Below are positions 59,379-64,000 of a stretch of 64,000 bases of DNA, piece after piece. Numbering within the stretch: the first letter of the stretch is position 1; each line of letters begins with the position of its first letter. The position numbers and the translations under genes are program-made. The notes beneath the pieces are model-generated. The model was given only the letters and a program-made list of their open reading frames with translations. It had not been told where the DNA came from and searched no databases. Source of the DNA: Rhinopomastus cyanomelas (Eukaryota > Chordata > Aves > Bucerotiformes > Rhinopomastidae); contig VXBP01008912.1 of assembly GCA_013400115.1 (NCBI GenBank), positions 786,271-850,270 of the forward strand. Reading direction: 5' to 3'.

Positions 59379-61279
59379 TAATATGCAGATGCAAAGTTCA
59401 CTCCTCCTTGCACTAAGTACATTAAAGTTTGTCACTGTGAGAACAAATTCACATCTATGGAGCTGTGTGATAAAAATACCTTTATCTTCGTTGGTGACTC
59501 TCTGTAGCTCACTTTAACTATAGCTAAACTATACTAACTAACTAAACTGTAGCTATACACACCATTTCTGGGGGCTTTTGTAAAGATTAAGGTGCAGTTT
59601 GAACTCAATATCCACCCCCCAGGCAGGGGGCAGTTCTGCCAAGTTAAGACACAAACGCGACCCTTCCTTTGCCGAACCTTCACCGTCCTGTGCAATGCAC
59701 TACTATAGCATACAAAATTAACAAATATTTTTACTACTCAAAGTCCTGCTCAAATCAGTGGCACAACGGCCCTATTCATTTGACTAGGACTTTGTGTACT
59801 GCAAAACTACTGCTCAAGCTCTACACAGAACAATGCTCCAGTCATATAAGACATGGCAGCAACCATTATATTCTTAACATGGCACATCTCCTTATGCAGC
59901 AAAATGCAATATTATTACAAATTATCCTTATTATGCAAAGTCCTATTAAACAAAACGTCACGCGTCTCATTCTCGCTAAGGGGACTTTGTATGTTAAAGA
60001 TAACATGCAGTGGTCTTATAAATATTACATGGAAAGAAATTGCCCCTTCTGAAAAAAAAAATACCCAATTACTCTGAAATGAATTTTCACAACGTTTCCT
60101 CTCATGGCTATAAATCTTTGGCAGCTTCTTTCAAACAACCAACCAACAAAACAAATAAAGCCAAACGTTAGGCATAAACAAACTGACCAAAGAAACAAAC
60201 GACTGGGGTGGAAAATGCAGTCTTGGCCATGCACCTTAAAAATATCCTATATTTAGAGTATGAAAACAAATGTCCAGGCTGCCATCCTGCAGAACAAGTT
60301 TGCTCGACTCACTTTGAATCGACGTGACTAATGCTGAACTCTCATCTTGCATGAGGTGCTTCTACACATGCAAGAGCTGCCAGTGAGAATAATATAAAAT
60401 GGATCTGGTGGACTGGCTGGATGTAGGGATCATGGCCCCGTAACACTGAATTGTAAAAACCAATCACTTAATTGGTATCAAATGAAACTCTGCCACGTTC
60501 ATAAAACATCTTCATCTTCCTGACCTCAAGAGGAGTAGAATCAATCCCAAAATATTAACAAGCTGGTAACAGTTTCTGCGGTCAGTACTAGTTATTAGAA
60601 ATTCTTATCTTAGAACATGTGTTCCAATAAAGAGGGCACTGCTGTAAAGATCGCTCTGTGAAACAAACATTTATTTAAACATTGTACTTTTTAGGAAGAT
60701 GCTGATGAAACCCATACCTAGAATGCCAATTTTCAACAACTGTTTTACATCACTCTCGCAGTAAAAGTCCCATCTGGGCTGGCAACTTGTGTGCCAAGCT
60801 TCAAGCAAACGTGATTTGAAACTGCCAGAATATTTGACTCTGAAATTCGAGCGAGACACTAATAAAAGAGACGCTGACAACATATCCTGGTATTACCTTA
60901 AAAATACCTATGGCTATGGGTATTAGCAAAACTTCCTAATTATTTATCACTCATTTCTAATAAAGCATTAGGACATAATGCCATTACATTGGTGCAAACC
61001 AATCTAACTGGATATAACTTGTAAGAAACAAACCCCAGTTGTGCTGTTGAGAATGTAGAAACGGAGCTGCAGACAAAACCTTGTTATTCAGAATCCCATT
61101 AGTTACTGAAACTATGTAATATAACTTTTGTTGATCAATACTCTCATGTAAGCCCTAAATAATGTATGATTCCAGTGGAGAAAAATGCAGCAAATCAAAT
61201 ATGGTGGAGAATGTTTCAAATTATGAAGAGTAGCATGACTGCTAATCCATAAATCAGAAATCGGAAAGATTGTTGTAAT

Positions 61280-61580
61280 GTGGGAGGGCTCTATTTAATA
61301 AAGGTCATTATAACTCCTGGCTCTAGAGCTATAAGATCTAATATCCTCTCTGGTAGCTCTATGAGATGCCCATGCATTACTGTTCTTGTTGACAGTCTGT
61401 TGCCTTGGAAATATTTCATTATTTCAGTTTTTCCATTTGTAGACCCTTGGCCTTGTGATATGAAGGCCACCCTATTTCATATTTTCGATTATCATTTAAG
61501 CAATCTTCTGGAGCTATTTATATAAAAGCAAGTGTTAGACAATGCATATCATCATTTATCACTGCTGTGTTTAAGCTCCT
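61280..61580. promoter_or_regulatory. Candidate conserved non-coding element
   Basis: A balanced, repeat-free stretch includes 'tggtagctctatgagatg', 'agtctgttgccttggaaat' and 'gattatcatttaagcaatc'. It has the compositional look of vertebrate conserved non-coding DNA. There is no coding potential beyond a short 81-codon frame. This is inference only. Confidence 0.2.
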
Positions 61581-62457
61581 GCTCTAGAAAGAAACGCTAA
61601 AAGAGCGGGGTTTTTTCTCTTCCACTTTAAGCCAATGGCACGCTGATACTACGATACGCTTTACAAATCAATGCCGCCGTATCACACGCATGACTCTTCT
61701 GTCTAGTTAATTTTCTTGGTTACATATCCACACAATTGAAAAGCCCTATGCAGCTACTGTAACTGTAAAATCTGATAGTTTGAAAGAAAAATCAAACAAA
61801 TCTATGTGTGTGAGCTTTCAAAAATCCTTTAATAAAAAAGCAACCCAACAAGCCAACCTGCACGGGTGAAAGAAAGTTTCTGGTGGCCTCAGAGACAACT
61901 CCTCCCTGCGTTTGTTTAGTAACCGTTAGCCTCTAGCTGGAAGAAACACAACACAGTGTATCCAAATACTGTGGAAGTGAAGACTAAACAAAGAATGTCC
62001 ACAAAGTTCGCTTACGGGGCTCTTAGCCTTGAGAAGTAGTTTACTGAAGCAGTGACTGAGACTGCAAAACCCCTTAAGGAAGTGGTAGGTGCCTGTACTT
62101 CAAACAGCTCGGTACACACAGCTGAAAGGATGCGCAGGGGAACAGCTTGAATAAACACTTATGTGCAAGACTTAGGCAGAGCGTTACGTAACTTTTAATA
62201 AAATGGACATGAGTGCCTGTTTGCTGAAGCATTGCCTCCAAAACTTGGGGATTTTTTCAAAGGACAAACAGATTGCTGCTGTTTCTGCCGCAGAAAACCT
62301 CCATCATCAACTTCTACGTGTCATATTTATACCTAAACTGTTCAGAGCATTGTAAAGAGTGATAACAGAGTGAACCCTCAGGGCAAGAAACAACTGCCTG
62401 GACGCCAGGCCAAGTTTGTGGCTATTAGTGTTCTAGGAATTTAGCCTGCCTTCCCGC

Positions 62458-62458
62458 N
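62458..62458. other. Undetermined base (N)
   Basis: The only ambiguous base lies inside a C-rich run (cccgcnccccccaaat). This suggests a homopolymer-length or base-calling uncertainty rather than a scaffold gap. Confidence 0.99.
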
Positions 62459-62900
62459 CCCCCCAAATGATTACTCCTCCCACTCCCTACAGGGAAAAAC
62501 TACTCTGATCCAACCTTTAAAATGACAGCATCAGAGCTGAACAAGAAGATGCTATTAAAGGGCATTAAATTAAATACAGTATATCCTCCTACAACTTCAA
62601 TCAGAATTTCAGACCAAGTGTTATTTAGTTCAGGTCTCAAGTGGAGCAGAATAACAAATCGCGCACTTTGATTTACCTTCTCCGAATGCCAAATGGAGAC
62701 AGGTGATAAAGAAAGCACTCATGCACAGGCTATGAAGTTTCCCCTAGAAATTAATTCTATCTTCGAGATTCCTATCTCAGAGAAATTCCCAAAATGGCAC
62801 ACAAATATGCTTCTGCCGGAGAGATTACTGAAGCTATCCTGGCAAATACACTTAGCACTAATACAGAACCATTCGCAGAGAGAAGACTGAGTTGTGTGTT

Positions 62901-62919
62901 GGGGAGGTGGGGGGGGGGG
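62901..62919 (+). repeat. G-run with quadruplex potential
   Basis: The sequence ggggaggt followed by 11 consecutive G could form a G-quadruplex with very short loops. It is a slippage-prone homopolymer. No promoter context is seen here. Confidence 0.6.
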
Positions 62920-63401
62920 AACACAGGACTTACAGATACAAATTGTTTTTCCCACAAAGAACTCAGCAGGAGAAAAGCCTGCTGCTCCAAGTGCTACTAA
63001 CACAGCAGAAATGCCTGGAACAGAGATTTCTAAAAAATAGACTGTGTAGTTGAAGATATGTAAGTTAAGGCAGTGACTTCTGAGGATGCACTGCTCTCCC
63101 CGTTCCACGTCTCTCCAAATGCTGTTACATATCCACACAGCCCTGTCTGAGAGCAACAGCTAATCCCAACGCGTCCAGCACAGCCGCACTGGCACTTCAG
63201 GAGCGAGTGTGAACCGTCTTGTTTTCTGATACTGGGCAGCCTCCTTCCTCTGGAGAAAGGGCATCGCTCTTTACACAAAATCTGTCAGGTTTACAAGTTG
63301 TAAAAGAAATACCGACCGTGCCATGAAACACTAGCTTGAAATTAAGATTAAAGTGAGCCTGATTCCCTAGACTTTAGTTTGTTTAAATATTTTTCAGTCT
63401 T

Positions 63402-63482
63402 GTGATCCTGCCTATGGCCGGGGGATTGGACTAGATGATCTTTCGAGGTCCCTTCCAATCTGTAATGTTCTGTGATTCTGTG
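63402..63482 (+). mobile_element. CR1 retrotransposon, shortest 3' end
   Basis: This plus-strand copy covers about 81 bases: gtgatcctgcctatggccgg, gggattggactagatgatct, ttcgaggtcccttccaatct and the tail gttctgtgattctgtga. It belongs to the same subfamily as 56612 and keeps the 'ttcgagg' CpG. It lies only about 110 bases from the CpG-rich edge of the window, i.e. close to a probable promoter. Confidence 0.94.
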
Positions 63483-63589
63483 ACATAAACACCGTAACAA
63501 ACGATCCTGCTACTTTTAGACGCCACCTAAATGTTCATTTTCCCAAGTAACCGGGAACCTTCCTCACCCATTGCTCTCGAGTTCACTGA

Positions 63590-64000
63590 AAAGGAGTCGG
63601 GGGGGAAGCCCACCCCAGCCCCTCTGGCTACTGCTCTCCTGGGCACCATCTCCTCGCAGTGCAGCGAAGGACCTCCGAGGACTTTTGCAACAGCCACAAA
63701 GTACCATCACAGCAACTTGTACTCCCGTCTCCTACCAGTCACTTCTAGAAAGATTCACTTTAGAACAATTTAGATGTCGAACAAATCCACTACCCGTGTC
63801 ACCGGCAGCGCACACTGACAGCAACAATGTGTCCCCCCCCCGCCACCGCCAATGAAAGTCTATGGGGCAGGCAGAAGTGGGGTGGGGGGGTAGCCCGGAA
63901 CCCCCTACCCACCTCCCCGCGCCTCCCTCCCGCCCTCCCTTCGGCTCTGCTTTGCCCACTCGGGGGGCTCCGGCGGGGCCAGGTGGGGGCGACACCTCCC
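63590..64000. promoter_or_regulatory. Edge of a CpG island, probable promoter or first exon
   Basis: GC content rises sharply after about 63590. I count 11 CpG in the last 160 bases (63841-64000), against almost none in a typical 160 bases elsewhere. There are also C- and G-runs (nine C at 63833-63841, a seven-G run near 63884) and CCTCCC-type Sp1-like boxes (cctccccgcgcctccctccc). A minus-strand frame covers 63732-63995, but its Gly/Pro/Arg-rich product is what GC-rich DNA gives by chance. The island continues beyond the right edge, so the transcription direction and the gene cannot be told. Confidence 0.75.

Larger units (their letters stand above)
56714..63401. other. Unique non-coding DNA
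   Basis: I recognise no gene. The longest open frame of the window lies here (58758-59378, listed separately). There is an AATA run at 57666-57682, low-complexity 'actaactaacta' sequence at 59515-59555, an undetermined base at 62458 and an 11-base G run at 62909-62919. The stretch 61280-61580 is listed as a candidate regulatory element. Confidence 0.5.

Noticed and set aside
63732..63995. Gly/Pro/Arg-rich minus-strand frame in the CpG island as exon 1
   Set aside because: GC-rich DNA lacks stop codons, so open frames are expected. Without the sequence to the right no start, splice site or homology supports a coding call.
1..64000. CRISPR array, bacterial operon, phage or plasmid content
   Set aside because: There are no regularly spaced repeats, no ribosome-binding-site and gene packing, and no prokaryotic gene families. 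The CR1 fragments establish a bird or reptile nuclear genome.

Overview
The window looks like a stretch of a bird nuclear genome. The main evidence is sixteen or so fragments of the avian/reptilian non-LTR retrotransposon CR1. All are cut at the 5' end and most keep the 3' terminus with its short ATTCTGTG-type repeat. Eight belong to one subfamily ending in a 'CCCTTCCAATCCCTAATG..TTCTGTGATTCTGTG' type tail. From general knowledge, that type is very abundant in woodpeckers and relatives (Piciformes), so a piciform or near relative is my best guess, but only a guess. The background is AT-rich and CpG-poor with unspaced small ORFs, as expected of intron or intergenic DNA. There are no operons, no bacterial-style genes, no tRNA or rRNA genes and no CRISPR array.

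Layout. 1-28.6 kb: unique AT-rich DNA with five CR1 fragments, all minus strand, and one protein-like broken reading frame (24431-24781) that resembles the end of a single-pass membrane protein. 28.2-29.8 kb: the most informative mutation in the window, a 71-base copy of nearby DNA (source 28272-28343) pasted into a CR1 at 28669-28739, next to a CR1 whose ORF1 tail is joined almost directly to its 3' end. 30-46 kb: unique DNA with several AT-rich, TAAT-rich or CpG-retaining blocks that look like conserved non-coding elements, plus two CR1s and a head-to-head CR1 pair (46134-46475). 50.2-52.7 kb: a repeat cluster holding a GC-richer unassigned block, an older minus-strand CR1, the longest CR1 (about 1 kb with broken reverse transcriptase ORF2) and another CR1 3' end. 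53-63.5 kb: unique DNA with two very short, near-consensus CR1 tails. 63.6-64.0 kb: GC- and CpG-rich sequence that is probably the edge of a CpG island, i.e. a promoter or first exon continuing past the right edge.

Interpretation. No complete host gene or confident exon is visible. The window is probably a long intron, or the flank, of a gene whose promoter is at the right edge. If that gene runs leftward the window is intronic; if rightward it is upstream flank. The sequence does not decide this. I found no previously undescribed biological system. The items worth checking are the templated insertion, the internally deleted CR1, the membrane-protein-like pseudogene, the unassigned 50.2-50.9 kb block and the candidate conserved elements.
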